A stretch of DNA of 64,000 nucleotides from Variovorax sp. J2L1-78 (GTDB lineage Bacteria; Pseudomonadota; Gammaproteobacteria; Burkholderiales; Burkholderiaceae_C): positions 930,001 to 994,000 of the forward strand of contig NZ_JASZYB010000001.1 of assembly GCF_030317205.1 (NCBI RefSeq), read 5' to 3'. Both the position numbers and the translations under genes were made by a program. Below are positions 25,394 through 35,196 of this stretch, piece by piece; within the stretch, counting starts at the first letter, position 1; each line of letters begins with the position of its first letter. The notes under the pieces were generated by a model that was not told the origin of the DNA, searched no databases, and saw only the letters and a list, made by a program, of their open reading frames with translations.

Positions 25394-26634
25394 TGCTTCA
25401 CCCTTCCATGGCCTACACACCACCCACCGACGCGGAACTCGCCACGCGCTTTCGCCCCGTCTTTGCCCGCATCGCCGAAGGTGCAGCCCAGCGTGAGCAC
25501 GCGCGCGCCCTCGCCCACGACGCCATCGGCTGGCTGCGCGAAGCCGGTTTCGGCGCGCTGCGCGTGCCGCGCGAACACGGCGGGCTGGGCGCGACGCCCG
25601 AGCAGCTGTATGAGCTGATCATCGAATTGGCCGAGGCCGACTCGAACCTGCCGCAGGCCCTGCGCGCGCACTTCGGCTTCGTCGAGCGCGTGCTGGTGGA
25701 GTTCACGGCCAACCAGCGCGCCCCGTGGCTGCGCCGCGTGGCCGACGGTGCGATCTTCGGCAACGCCACCACCGAGGCCGGCGAAGGCGCGCTCGGCCAG
25801 TTGCAGACCCGCGTGTTCCGCGAGAACGGCGCCTGGCTGCTGAGCGGCGAGAAGTTCTACAGCACCGGCACGCTCTACGCCGACTGGGTCGGCGTCACGG
25901 TGCAGCGCGACGACACCGACCCCGCGCAGTGGCGCACGCTGGCCCTGGTGCGCACCGACGCGCCGGGCGTCACGCGCATCGACGACTGGAACGGTTTCGG
26001 CCAGCGGCTGACCGCCTCGGGCACCACGCGCTTCGACCGCGTGCCGGTCGAGGCCGCGCACATCATCGATTTCTCGCGCACCGGCGCGACACCGATGACT
26101 GCGGTGTTCCAGCTCTTCCACATCGCCACGCTGGCCGGCATCGCGCGGGCCATCGAACGCGATGCGGTGGCCTTCGTGCAGCCGCGCAAGCGCGTGTTCA
26201 GCCACGGCAGCGGCGCGGTGCCGCGCGAGGACCCGCTGGTGCAGCAGGTGATCGGCCAGCTGTCGAGCACGGCCTTCGTCGCCGCGCTCGCGGCGCGCGA
26301 GGTGGCCCGCGGGCTCGGCGAGATCGACCGGCTGCGCCTGCAGGGCGAGCCCCTGTCCGAAGAACTGCTCATCGACGTGGAGCTGCGCGCCGGCAAGGCT
26401 CAGATCGTCGTCACCGATGCCGTGCTCGGCGCGGCCACGCGCCTGTTCGACGTCGGTGGCGCCACCGCGCTGCAGGAGAGCCGCCGGCTCGATCGCCACT
26501 GGCGCAACGCGCGCACGCTGGCCTCCCACAACCCGGTGATCTACAAGGCGCGGGTGATCGGCGACAACGCGCTGAACGGCACGCGGCCGACCTTCTACTG
26601 GGGCGTGGGCACGCGCGCGCCGGCGTCGAACTGA
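25393..26634 (+). CDS. Acyl-CoA dehydrogenase-fold oxygenase, DszC/SfnB-like
   Basis: A 413-residue flavoprotein, paralogue of 10370-11665. It shows RVPREHGGLGATPEQLYEL, SGEKFYSTGTLYADWVGV, GFGQRLTASGTTRFD and RHWRNARTLASHNPV. The group contains dibenzothiophene S-oxygenase DszC and SfnB. The start at 25393 overlaps the upstream stop by one base; ATG 25408 (MAYTPP) is an alternative that would shorten it by five residues. Pairing with an NtaA/SnaA-type enzyme resembles the DszA/DszC pair that oxidises thioethers and then sulfones. It is convergent with the permease gene ending at 26666. Confidence 0.85.
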   Translation: MLHPSMAYTPPTDAELATRFRPVFARIAEGAAQREHARALAHDAIGWLREAGFGALRVPREHGGLGATPEQLYELIIELAEADSNLPQALRAHFGFVERVLVEFTANQRAPWLRRVADGAIFGNATTEAGEGALGQLQTRVFRENGAWLLSGEKFYSTGTLYADWVGVTVQRDDTDPAQWRTLALVRTDAPGVTRIDDWNGFGQRLTASGTTRFDRVPVEAAHIIDFSRTGATPMTAVFQLFHIATLAGIARAIERDAVAFVQPRKRVFSHGSGAVPREDPLVQQVIGQLSSTAFVAALAAREVARGLGEIDRLRLQGEPLSEELLIDVELRAGKAQIVVTDAVLGAATRLFDVGGATALQESRRLDRHWRNARTLASHNPVIYKARVIGDNALNGTRPTFYWGVGTRAPASN

Positions 26635-26641
26635 GCGGAGA

Positions 26642-26660
26642 GAGCGGCGCCTGGCCGCTC
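26642..26660. terminator. Hairpin between convergent genes
   Basis: GAGCGGC (26642-26648), 5-nt loop, GCCGCTC (26654-26660): a perfect 7-bp GC stem filling the 31-nt gap between convergent stops. No T-run. A bidirectional terminator is likely from position. Confidence 0.4.
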
Positions 26661-26665
26661 CGGGG

Positions 26666-27534
26666 CTAGCGCTGCTGGCCCCACCTGCGGATCGTGAGCC
26701 GTTCCAGCGTCGCGAAACCGAAGCTCTCGACCGCCAGGCCGATCAGCACCACGAGCGCGAGCCCGGCGAACACGCGGTCGGTGTAGAGCTCGTTGCGGTT
26801 CTGGAAGATGTACCAGCCCAGGCCGCCCTTGCCCGACGAGGCGCCGAACACCAGCTCGGCCGCGATCAGCGTGCGCCAGGCAAAGGCCCAGCCGATCTTC
26901 AGCCCCGACAGGATGGCCGGCAGCGCCGCGGGCACGAGGATCTGCAGCACGTAGCGCAAGCCGCGCAGGCCGTAGTTGCGGCCCGCCATGCGCAGCGTCT
27001 CGGGCACGCCCTGAAAGCCCGCGTAGGTGTTGAGCGCCAGCGGCCACAGCACCGAATGGATCAGCACGAAGACCAGGCTGCCGCGCCCGAGGCCGAACCA
27101 CAGCAAGGCCAGCGGCAGCAGCGCAATGGCCGGCAGCGGGTTGAACATCGAGGTCAGCGTGTCCAGCAGGTCGCGCCCGATCTGCGTCGACACCGCCAGC
27201 GTGGTGAGGCCGAACGCCAGCAGCACGCCTGCGAAGTAGCCCTGCAACAGCACGGCCAGCGAGATGCGCACCTTCTCGACCAGCTCGCCGCTGGCCAGCC
27301 CGTCGAACAGCGCGCGCGCGGTGGCGGTGAAGGTCGGCAGCAGCAGGTCGTTGTCCTGCCAGCGCGCGGCCAGTTCCCACAGAACCGCCAGCACGGCGAG
27401 GATCACGCCCTTGCGCAGCCAGCCCTGCGACCACAGGCGCGTCCCGAACGGCAGCACACGTTCGACGGGCAGCTCGGTGAAGGGCTCGAGCCGGTTCTCG
27501 TATTCGGGCCGGATCGGCGGGGTCAGCGATGAAC

Positions 27535-27538
<4 letters not shown>
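26666..27538 (-). CDS. ABC transporter permease, SsuC/TauC-like
   Basis: A 290-residue inner-membrane permease with the motifs [20 protein letters not shown] (ATPase-coupling loop) and [17 protein letters not shown], as in TauC/SsuC and nitrate permeases. About six membrane segments are predicted by eye. Its ATG overlaps the stop of the ATPase gene (4 nt). It is the last gene of a five-gene minus-strand operon headed by a TauD-like dioxygenase. Confidence 0.88.
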
Positions 27539-28445
<907 letters not shown>

Positions 28446-28446
<1 letters not shown>

Positions 28447-29453
28447 CACGACCCCGGCTGGGCGTAGGCCTCGTCGAAGAAGTAGTCCTTCCACGACACC
28501 GCCTTGTTCTTCAGCACGCCCAGCTTGTGCAGCTCGTCGGCGTACACGTAGCTGCGGTGCGGCGACACCGTGAAGTCGTTCTCCGGATCCTCGATGATGC
28601 GGCGCACCAGCTCGGGCGAGAGCTTGGACTTTTGCACGCGGATGAAGATGTCGGCCGCCTTGGCCTTGTCCGCCTTCACGATCTGCGCCGCCTCGACCAG
28701 CGCCGCATAGAAGGCCTTGTAGGTCTTCGGGTTCTCGTCGTGGAACTTCTGCGTCGTGTAGAGCACGTTGAAGGTCGCCGGCCCGCCGAGGATGTCGTAG
28801 CTGCTGATGACCTTGTGGATCGCCTTGTTCGCGTCCAGCGCCTGGTAATAAAAGGGGGCGCTCGAGAAGTGCGTGTTGATCTCGGAGCCGCCCGCGATCA
28901 GCGCGGCGGTGGCTTCCGGGTGCGGCAGGCTGACCGAGATCGTGTCGAAGCGCTTGAAGTCGTCCTTGCCGAAGAGCTTCGCGGTCTCGATCTGCAGCGT
29001 GCGCGACTGGAAGCCCACGCCCGCCGCCGGCACCGCGATGCGGTCCTTCTCGCCCAGGTCCCTGAGCGTCTTCACGCGTGGGCTGTTGCTGATGAGGTAG
29101 TTGGGCAGCGAGCCGAGCGCAGCCACCGCCTTCACGTTCTGCTTGCCCTTGGTGCGGTCCCACATCGTGAGCATCGGCGGCACGCCGGCCGACACCACGT
29201 CGAGCGCACCGGCCAGCAGCGCCTCGTTCATCGCGGTGGCACCCGAGATGCTGGCCCATTCGACCTGCACATCGACGCCCTGCTGCTTGCCGTGCTTCTC
29301 GATGAGCTGCTGGTCGCGCACCACGTCGAGCAGCAGATAGCCGATGCCGAACTGCTGCGCGATGCTGATCTTGCCTTCGGCATGCGCGATGCCTTGCAGC
29401 GCCACGGCGGCGACGAGGGCCGCCACGGCGCCCTTCAGAAAACGGACCGCCAT
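28446..29453 (-). CDS. ABC transporter substrate-binding protein, TauA/SsuA-like (copy 1)
   Basis: A 335-residue periplasmic receptor with signal peptide (about residues 5-25, ending AHAEG). The mature start KISIAQQFGIGYLLLDVVRD is nearly the same as in the next gene upstream, with which it shares long blocks, for example PPMLTMWDRTKGKQNVKAV here and GPLLTLWDRTKGRQNVKGV there. The two genes are tandem paralogues serving one permease and ATPase, so two related ligands can probably be delivered to the same channel. Confidence 0.87.
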
Positions 29454-29454
29454 G

Positions 29455-30465
29455 TCAGTTGCCTTGCGCGTTCTGCGCGTCGTCGAAGAAGTAGTCCTTC
29501 ACCGATGCCGGCTTGTTCTTGATCGCGCCCACGCGGTGCATGAACTCGGCCAGCGGGTAGGTGTTCTGCGGCGTGGTCTTGAACTGCACTTCGGGGTTCT
29601 TGATGATCTTCAGCAGCAGCTCGCGGTCGATCTTCGCGTTGCTCACCTTGATGTAGATGTCGGCCGCCTTCTCGGGGTGGGCCGTGACGAACTGCGCCGC
29701 TTCGTTCAGCGCCTCGACGAAGGCCTGGTAGGTCTTCGGGTTCTCGGCACGGAATTTCTCGGTGGCATAGAGCACGGTGGCCGACGCCGGACCGCCCAGC
29801 ACCTGGTAAGAGTTCAGCACGATGTGCGCCTGCGGGTTGCCGGCCAGTTCCTGCTCCTGGAACGGCGGGTTGCCGAAGTGGCCGGTGATTTCGGTGCCGC
29901 CCTTGATGATGGCCGCGGCCGCATCGGGGTGCGGCACCGCCACGCTGATCTTGTCGAGCTTGGCGAATTCCTTGTCGCCCCACAGCTTGGCCGAGGCCAG
30001 CTGCAGCACGCGCGACTGCACCGACACGCCGACGGCCGGCACCGCGATGCGGTCCTTCTCGGTGAAGTCGGCGATGGTCTTCACGGCCGGGTTGTTGCTG
30101 ACCAGGTAGTACGGGAAGTTGCCGAGCGAGGCCACGCCCTTCACGTTCTGGCGGCCCTTGGTGCGGTCCCACAGCGTGAGCAGCGGGCCGACGCCGGCAC
30201 CGGCGATCTCGATGTTGCCGGACAGCAGCGCGTCGTTGACCGCCGAGCCACCGGAGAGCTTGACCCATTCGACCTTGGCGTCGACGCCCGCCGCCTTGGC
30301 GTGCTTCTCGATGAGCTTCTGGTCCTGCGCGACGTTGAGCAGCAGGTAGACGATGCCGAACTGCTCGGCGATGCGGATCTGTCCTTCTGCATGCGCCGCG
30401 AGGCTGGAAATGGCGAGGCCGAGGCCGGCGAGGGTCGCGGCCGTTTTGCGGAGGATGTGCTTCAT
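29455..30465 (-). CDS. ABC transporter substrate-binding protein, TauA/SsuA-like (copy 2)
   Basis: A 336-residue paralogue of the downstream receptor gene. Signal peptide at about residues 5-27 (ending AAHA), then GQIRIAEQFGIVYLLLNVAQ. It has NPEVQFKTTPQNTYPLAEF near the C-terminus. It starts 1 nt after the TauD-like gene and ends 1 nt before the next receptor gene, so it is in the middle of the operon. Ligand specificity cannot be read from the sequence. Confidence 0.87.
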   Translation of the reverse strand: MKHILRKTAATLAGLGLAISSLAAHAEGQIRIAEQFGIVYLLLNVAQDQKLIEKHAKAAGVDAKVEWVKLSGGSAVNDALLSGNIEIAGAGVGPLLTLWDRTKGRQNVKGVASLGNFPYYLVSNNPAVKTIADFTEKDRIAVPAVGVSVQSRVLQLASAKLWGDKEFAKLDKISVAVPHPDAAAAIIKGGTEITGHFGNPPFQEQELAGNPQAHIVLNSYQVLGGPASATVLYATEKFRAENPKTYQAFVEALNEAAQFVTAHPEKAADIYIKVSNAKIDRELLLKIIKNPEVQFKTTPQNTYPLAEFMHRVGAIKNKPASVKDYFFDDAQNAQGN

Positions 30466-30466
30466 G

Positions 30467-31378
30467 TCAGAAAGGCTTGTCGCCTTCGATGGTGGTTCGG
30501 AACAGTTTTCGGCGAAGGTGGTCGGGCGTGCCGGCCGCCAGGTGCATGAGCGAGCGGTTGTCCCAGAACACCAGGTCGTGCGGCTTCCACTGGTGGCGAT
30601 AGACGAACTCGGGCTTGACGCTGTGCGCGAACAGTTCGGCCAGCAGCGCGTCGCCCTCGGCCTGCGGCAGGCCGACGATGCGGGTGGTGAAATGCTCGCT
30701 GACGAAAAGCGCCTTGCGGCCGGTCTCGGGGTGCGTGCGCACCACCGGCTGCACCGCAGGCGCGACCTGGTCGACCTGCGCCTGCGAGAGCTTGGGCCGC
30801 CACGGGTTCTTGGCGCGCAACTCTTCGTACTTCGCCAGATAGCTGTGCTCGGCCTTGAGCGGCAGGAGGCGCTGCTGCAGTTCGGGCGACAGCGTTTCCC
30901 AGGCCAGATGCTGGTCGGCGAACAGCGTGTCGCCACCTTCGCTCGGCAGCTCCTGCGCATGCAGCAGCGAGCCGAGGCTGGGGACCGCCTTGTACGAGAG
31001 GTCCGAGTGCCAGTACACGCCGGCATCGCCCAGGCCGATGGGCTCGCCGTTCTCCTTGATGTTCGAGACGATCAGCACCTCCGGATGGCCCTTGAGCTGG
31101 AACTGGTGCAGCACATGGATCTGCAGCGGACCGAAGCGGCGGCTGAAGGCCACGTGGTCGTCGGGCGACACGCGCTGGTCGCGGAACACCACGACGTGGT
31201 GGTCGAGGTGCGCACGGTGCAGGCGCGCGAAGTCGGCGTCGTTGATGGGCTTGGAGATGTCGAGTCCGACGACTTCCGCACCCACGGGTGCATCGAAAGG
31301 TCGAACTTCGAAGGCCTGGCTCGGTGCATCGCGCCATGCGCTCGGCTCGGCGTTGCGGGAAAGGGTGGCTTCGGTCAT
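30467..31378 (-). CDS. TauD-like Fe(II)/2-oxoglutarate-dependent dioxygenase
   Basis: A 303-residue cytoplasmic enzyme. The iron ligands are His124-x-Asp126 in VYWHSDLSYK and His279 in DNRSLMHLA; Arg290/Arg294 lie where 2-oxoglutarate is held. TauD, AtsK and similar enzymes hydroxylate the carbon next to sulfur so that sulfite or sulfate is released. ATG 31378 was chosen; an in-frame ATG at 31483 would add a low-complexity leader. It is first in an operon with two receptors, an ATPase and a permease, and so probably acts on their ligand. Taurine itself is possible but not proved. Confidence 0.88.
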   Translation of the reverse strand: MTEATLSRNAEPSAWRDAPSQAFEVRPFDAPVGAEVVGLDISKPINDADFARLHRAHLDHHVVVFRDQRVSPDDHVAFSRRFGPLQIHVLHQFQLKGHPEVLIVSNIKENGEPIGLGDAGVYWHSDLSYKAVPSLGSLLHAQELPSEGGDTLFADQHLAWETLSPELQQRLLPLKAEHSYLAKYEELRAKNPWRPKLSQAQVDQVAPAVQPVVRTHPETGRKALFVSEHFTTRIVGLPQAEGDALLAELFAHSVKPEFVYRHQWKPHDLVFWDNRSLMHLAAGTPDHLRRKLFRTTIEGDKPF

Positions 31379-31452
31379 GGGAATGAAAAGGAGACGCCGC
31401 GCACACGCGGCGCGACAGTGCAGCGACTCTAGGGAAGACGCACCCAACAAGG

Positions 31453-31463
31453 AACGACGGATT
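31453..31463 (+). promoter_or_regulatory. Shared upstream element AACGACGGATT (copy 1)
   Basis: The same 11-mer occurs at 34098-34108 and, inverted, at 47042-47052. In all three cases it lies 52-75 nt upstream of the nearer of two divergent genes and in the same orientation relative to it. Here it is 75 nt from the TauD-like ATG. A 15-mer next to it (31467-31481) is repeated exactly, inverted, at 56872-56886. Confidence 0.4.
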
Positions 31464-31519
31464 CGTTGCTTGCTTATGCGCAAAACGTCTGTGCGGGCGT
31501 GCCGACCGCAAGCGCTTGT

Positions 31520-31541
31520 TTTCGCATGAGCACATGCGAAA
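31520..31541. promoter_or_regulatory. Palindromic operator-like site TTTCGCATG-AGCA-CATGCGAAA
   Basis: A perfect inverted repeat with 9-nt arms and 4-nt spacer, just upstream of a weak promoter for the receptor gene at 31610 (TAGCCT at 31572-31577). The length and symmetry fit a dimeric regulator site. It could also form an RNA hairpin, but it lies upstream of the expected start site. Confidence 0.45.
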
Positions 31542-31609
31542 GGCGTTGTGGTGCAGGTGCGCGCCGCGCCCTAGCCTCTGGGCGCCTTTCAATCCCGAGG
31601 ACGCTCTCC

Positions 31610-32581
31610 ATGCATTCGATTCCCTCGCAGCGCCGTCGTGCCCTGCTCCAGGCCGGCACTGCGGCCACCGCTGCCTTCATCGCCGGCCCGCTGTTCGCGC
31701 AGGCCGCACCGAAGGTCATTCGCATCGGCTACCAGAAGTTCAACACCCTCAACATCCTCAAGGGCACGGGCCAGCTCGAGAAAGCGCTGGCACCGGCCGG
31801 CGTGACGGTCGAGTGGAAGGAGTTCCTCGGCGGCAGCCAGCTGTCCGAAGCCCTGGCGGCCAACGCCATCGACTTCGGCCATGCGTCGGACGGCATCGGC
31901 ATCTTCCAGCAGGCCAGTGGCAAGGGCCTGGTCTACCTGGCCGCGGAAAGCCCGTACCCGGGCGGGGTCGGCTTCCTGGTGCCGAAGGATTCACCGATCC
32001 GCACGGTGCGCGACCTCCAGGGCAAGAAGGTGGTGACCGGCCGCGGCTACAACACGCAGTACGTGCTGATCAAGGCGCTGCAGGCGGCCGGCCTGCGCTA
32101 CGAAGACATCGAGCCGGTCTACATCGTGACCGCGTCCGACACCGTCGCGGCCTACCAGTCGGGCAGCGTGGCCGCCATCGGCCTGTGGGACCCGTTCCTG
32201 GCCGGTGCGCAGGTCGCGACCGATTCACGCCTGTTGTTCGACGGCACCGGGCTCAGCGGCAACCGCACCTACCACTTTGCGCAGCCGGGCTATGCGAAGG
32301 CCAACCAGGACACGCTGCGCACCGTCTTCGCCGAGCTGCGTAAGGCCAACCAGTGGGCGCAGGGCCACCCCAAAGAAGTGGTGGACACGCTCGCACCGCA
32401 GCTCAAGGTCGACCCCCAGGTGCTGGCACTGGCCACCGAGCGCCGCCAGTACGGCGTGGTGGCACTGACGCCGGAGATCGCGAAGGAACAGCAAGGCCTG
32501 GCCGATGTCTTCGCGCAGCTCAAACTGATCCCGAAACCCATCGAGGTGAAGGACGCGTTCCTCGCGCTGCCGATTGTCTGA
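31610..32581 (+). CDS. ABC transporter substrate-binding protein, SsuA-like
   Basis: A 323-residue sulfonate-type receptor with an RR-containing signal (SQRRRALLQAGTAATAAF, ending LFAQAA). Mature start KVIRIGYQKFNTLNILKGTG, then VTVEWKEFLGGSQLSEALAA and DFGHASDGIGIFQQASGKG, which are typical of SsuA. No permease or ATPase is adjacent on this strand, so it probably works with the importer encoded divergently (26666-28446) or at 3091-5629. The next gene, an amine oxidase, starts 18 nt later. Confidence 0.87.
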   Translation: MHSIPSQRRRALLQAGTAATAAFIAGPLFAQAAPKVIRIGYQKFNTLNILKGTGQLEKALAPAGVTVEWKEFLGGSQLSEALAANAIDFGHASDGIGIFQQASGKGLVYLAAESPYPGGVGFLVPKDSPIRTVRDLQGKKVVTGRGYNTQYVLIKALQAAGLRYEDIEPVYIVTASDTVAAYQSGSVAAIGLWDPFLAGAQVATDSRLLFDGTGLSGNRTYHFAQPGYAKANQDTLRTVFAELRKANQWAQGHPKEVVDTLAPQLKVDPQVLALATERRQYGVVALTPEIAKEQQGLADVFAQLKLIPKPIEVKDAFLALPIV

Positions 32582-32599
32582 TCGCGCAAACTACCCCTT

Positions 32600-33811
32600 G
32601 TGACCCATACAGACTCTCACTACGACGCGATCGTCGTCGGCCTCGGCGCGCTCGGTGCCGCGACGCTCTACCAACTGGCGCAGCGCGGTGCGCGGGTGCT
32701 CGGCATCGACCAGCACACGCCGCCGCACGACCTGGGCTCGTCGCACGGCGAGTCGCGCATCACGCGGCTGGCGGTGGGCGAAGGCGACGCCTTCGTGCCG
32801 CTGGTACAGCGCTCGCACCGCATCTGGCGCGAGCTGGAAGCCCGCACCGGCCGCCAGCTGTTCAGCCAGACGGGTGGCCTCATCCTCGCGCCGCGCGACC
32901 GCATCGCCGCGCACCACGGCAAGCCCGACTTCCTGCGCCGCACCATCGAATGCGCCGAGCGCTTCGGCATCGCGCACGCGTTGCTCGACGCCCCCGCCAT
33001 CCGCGCGCGCTTCCCGCAGTTCGCGCTGCAGGGCGACGAGCTCGGCTACTTCGAACCCGAGGCCGGCTTCGTGCGGCCGGAGGAAGCGATCGCCGCCCAG
33101 CTCGAGGCCGCGGTGGCGTCCGGTGCCGTGGTGCGCAACGGCGAACGCGTGCTCGCGGTCGAACCGCTGGGCAACGGCGACACGGTGGCGGTGCAGACCG
33201 AGGCCGGCCGCTTCACCGCCGACCAGGTGGTGGTGGCTGCAGGACCGTGGCTGCCTGCATTCCTGGGCCGGCAGGCACGGGCCGACTGGCAGGCCGACTT
33301 TGGCGTGTACCGCCAGGTGATGTACTGGTTCGACACCGGCGCCGCCGCGGCCGACTTCGCCCCGGGGCGCTTTCCCATCTTCATCTGGATGTTCGGCGAC
33401 GCGCAGGAAGACTACATGTACGGCTTTCCGGGGGCGGACGCCGCACGGCCCGTGCTCAAGGTCGCGACCGAGCAGTACGCGCAGACGACCACGCCCGAGA
33501 CCCTGGAACGCGCGGTGAGCACGGCGGAGATCGAGGCGATGTACCGCAGCCGCGTCGAAGGCCGCTTCCCGCAGATCGGCGGCCATGCGGTGAAGGCGCG
33601 CGCCTGCATGTACACCGTGACGCCCGATCGCAACTTCGTCGTCGACGCGCTCGACGGCGCCCCCAACGTGCTGATCGCCTCGGCCTGCTCGGGCCACGGC
33701 TTCAAGCACTCGGCCGGCCTGGGCGAGGCCATCGCCGAGCGGGTGCTGGGCCGCGGCACGCGCTACGACCTCGGCGCCTTCGCGCGGCAGCGCCCGGCAC
33801 CGGCCGCGTAG
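32600..33811 (+). CDS. FAD-dependent amine oxidase, SolA / monomeric sarcosine oxidase type
   Basis: A 403-residue flavoenzyme. The dinucleotide-binding GxGxxG motif is VVGLGALGAATLYQLAQRG at the N-terminus. Cys336 in ARACMYTVTPDRNF is the expected covalent FAD attachment site, and Lys369 in SGHGFKHS is the oxygen-activating Lys of the family. Members oxidise N-methyl amino acids and make H2O2. The start is GTG 32600, 18 nt after the receptor gene. Linked to a sulfonate receptor, it may act on an aminated or N-methylated organosulfur acid, which is inference. Confidence 0.86.
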   Translation: MTHTDSHYDAIVVGLGALGAATLYQLAQRGARVLGIDQHTPPHDLGSSHGESRITRLAVGEGDAFVPLVQRSHRIWRELEARTGRQLFSQTGGLILAPRDRIAAHHGKPDFLRRTIECAERFGIAHALLDAPAIRARFPQFALQGDELGYFEPEAGFVRPEEAIAAQLEAAVASGAVVRNGERVLAVEPLGNGDTVAVQTEAGRFTADQVVVAAGPWLPAFLGRQARADWQADFGVYRQVMYWFDTGAAAADFAPGRFPIFIWMFGDAQEDYMYGFPGADAARPVLKVATEQYAQTTTPETLERAVSTAEIEAMYRSRVEGRFPQIGGHAVKARACMYTVTPDRNFVVDALDGAPNVLIASACSGHGFKHSAGLGEAIAERVLGRGTRYDLGAFARQRPAPAA

Positions 33812-33836
33812 GCACTTGCGCGCGGTGTATGCCGCG

Positions 33837-34046
33837 CTACCAGGAATGCGCCAGCGCGTAGGCCCCTGGCAGGCTGCGTGCCGCGGCCGCCTGCAACCGG
33901 CGCTGCGCGCGCAGCGGCACGTAGCCATGCGGCGCACGGCGGGCCTGCGCACGCGCCTTGTATGGCGACACCTGCCAGGTGCTCGCGGTCAGGCCGATCA
34001 CCTGCTGCGCCCGTTCAGCCGGGGAACCCTGTCGATTGGAGGTCAT
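33837..34046 (-). CDS. Small basic protein of unknown function
   Basis: A 69-residue Arg/Ala-rich protein (central segment YKARAQARRAPHGYVPLRAQ). AAGGAAAG stands 5 nt before the ATG, a strong ribosome site, and the gene has its own upstream region with the AACGACGGATT element. No membrane segment, no known domain. It is divergent from the NlpA-type receptor gene. The good ribosome site and element suggest it is real and sulfur-regulated. I do not recognise it. Confidence 0.55.
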   Translation of the reverse strand: MTSNRQGSPAERAQQVIGLTASTWQVSPYKARAQARRAPHGYVPLRAQRRLQAAAARSLPGAYALAHSW

Positions 34047-34097
34047 GCTTTCCTTTGTCAGTTCGGCGGAATTTTGCGAGTCGCTGGAGAAGAAAGG

Positions 34098-34108
34098 AAC
34101 GACGGATT
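34098..34108 (+). promoter_or_regulatory. Shared upstream element AACGACGGATT (copy 2)
   Basis: Identical to the element at 31453-31463 and followed at the same distance (9 nt) by CTTAT, as in that copy. It lies 52 nt upstream of the small protein gene ending at 34046 and about 130 nt before the receptor gene at 34239. Confidence 0.4.
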
Positions 34109-34238
34109 GCCGATGTGCTTATCAGCATTGCGCATAGCCGCTGCCCGCGTGCGCCACATATCGACATGAGGATTGCGTCGTTGGCAGCCCGCAGGGGCAA
34201 TGGCACAGTCGCGCTCCTTTTTGCTTCTCAGGTATTCC

Positions 34239-35072
34239 ATGTCCCTCGCCTCCCTTCCGCGCCGCCGCGCCCTCTTCTCTGCGTTTGCCTTGTCGGCCAT
34301 CGTCGCCACGGCATTCGCCTTCACAGCCCCGGTCCATGCACAGGAGAAGGCGCGCATCAAGGTCGGCATCTCGGTCGGCAATGCCGAACAGATCTTCGAG
34401 GTGGTCAAGAAGGTGGCGGCCCGCGACGGACTTACCATCGACGTGGTCGTCTTCAACGACTACCAGCTGCCCAACGCGGCGCTGGCCGCCGGCGACCTGG
34501 ACGCCAACGCCTTCCAGCATCAGCCCTTCCTCGACAACCAGATCAAGTCGCGCGGCTTCGACATCGTGCCGGTCGGCCTGACCATCACCGCGCCGCTGGG
34601 CTTCTATTCGCGCAAGCTCAAGAGCATCGACGCCCTGCCCGAAGGCGCCGCCGTCGGCATCCAGAACGACCCGTCGAACGGCAACCGCTCGCTGCTGCTG
34701 TTGCAGTCGGCCGGTCTGCTCACGCTCAAGCCCGAAGCGGTCAAGAACAACACCGCGACGCCGCTCGACGTGGTGAGCAATCCGAAGAAGATCAAGCTGG
34801 TGGCGCTCGACGCCGCGCAACTGCCGCGCTCGCTGGACGACCTGACCATCGCCTCCATCAACAACGACTACGCCGAGAAATCGGGCCTGTCGTTCAACAA
34901 GGACGCGATCCTCAAGGAATCGCCCAAGGGCCCGTACGCCAACCTGATCGCGGTGCGCCGCGTCGACAAGGACCAACCGTGGGCCAGGAAGCTGGTGGCG
35001 GCCTACCAGTCGGCCGAGGTCAAGCAGTTCATCGAGACGAAGTTCAACGGCGCATTGGTCCCGGCCTTCTGA
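34239..35072 (+). CDS. NlpA/MetQ-type substrate-binding protein
   Basis: A 277-residue periplasmic receptor of the NlpA/MetQ family. The signal region (SLPRRRALFSAFALSAIVATA) has no clear lipobox Cys, unlike typical MetQ. Family blocks are KVGISVGNAEQIFEVVKKVA, VFNDYQLPNAALAAGDLDAN and QHQPFLDNQ. MetQ proteins bind methionine or its sulfoxides for MetNI, but no metN or metI gene is in this window. A CysB-like regulator gene follows. Ligand may be another organosulfur compound. Confidence 0.85.
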   Translation: MSLASLPRRRALFSAFALSAIVATAFAFTAPVHAQEKARIKVGISVGNAEQIFEVVKKVAARDGLTIDVVVFNDYQLPNAALAAGDLDANAFQHQPFLDNQIKSRGFDIVPVGLTITAPLGFYSRKLKSIDALPEGAAVGIQNDPSNGNRSLLLLQSAGLLTLKPEAVKNNTATPLDVVSNPKKIKLVALDAAQLPRSLDDLTIASINNDYAEKSGLSFNKDAILKESPKGPYANLIAVRRVDKDQPWARKLVAAYQSAEVKQFIETKFNGALVPAF

Positions 35073-35196
35073 CCGGATGCGGTGGGCCGCTGCCATCCAT
35101 AGACGATTGCTTCATTAAGAAGGAAGAAATCGGTTGTTCGCGTCATACGGACTGCGCCAGAGAATGGCCGGCCTTGCTACCACGCCCCAGAACAAC

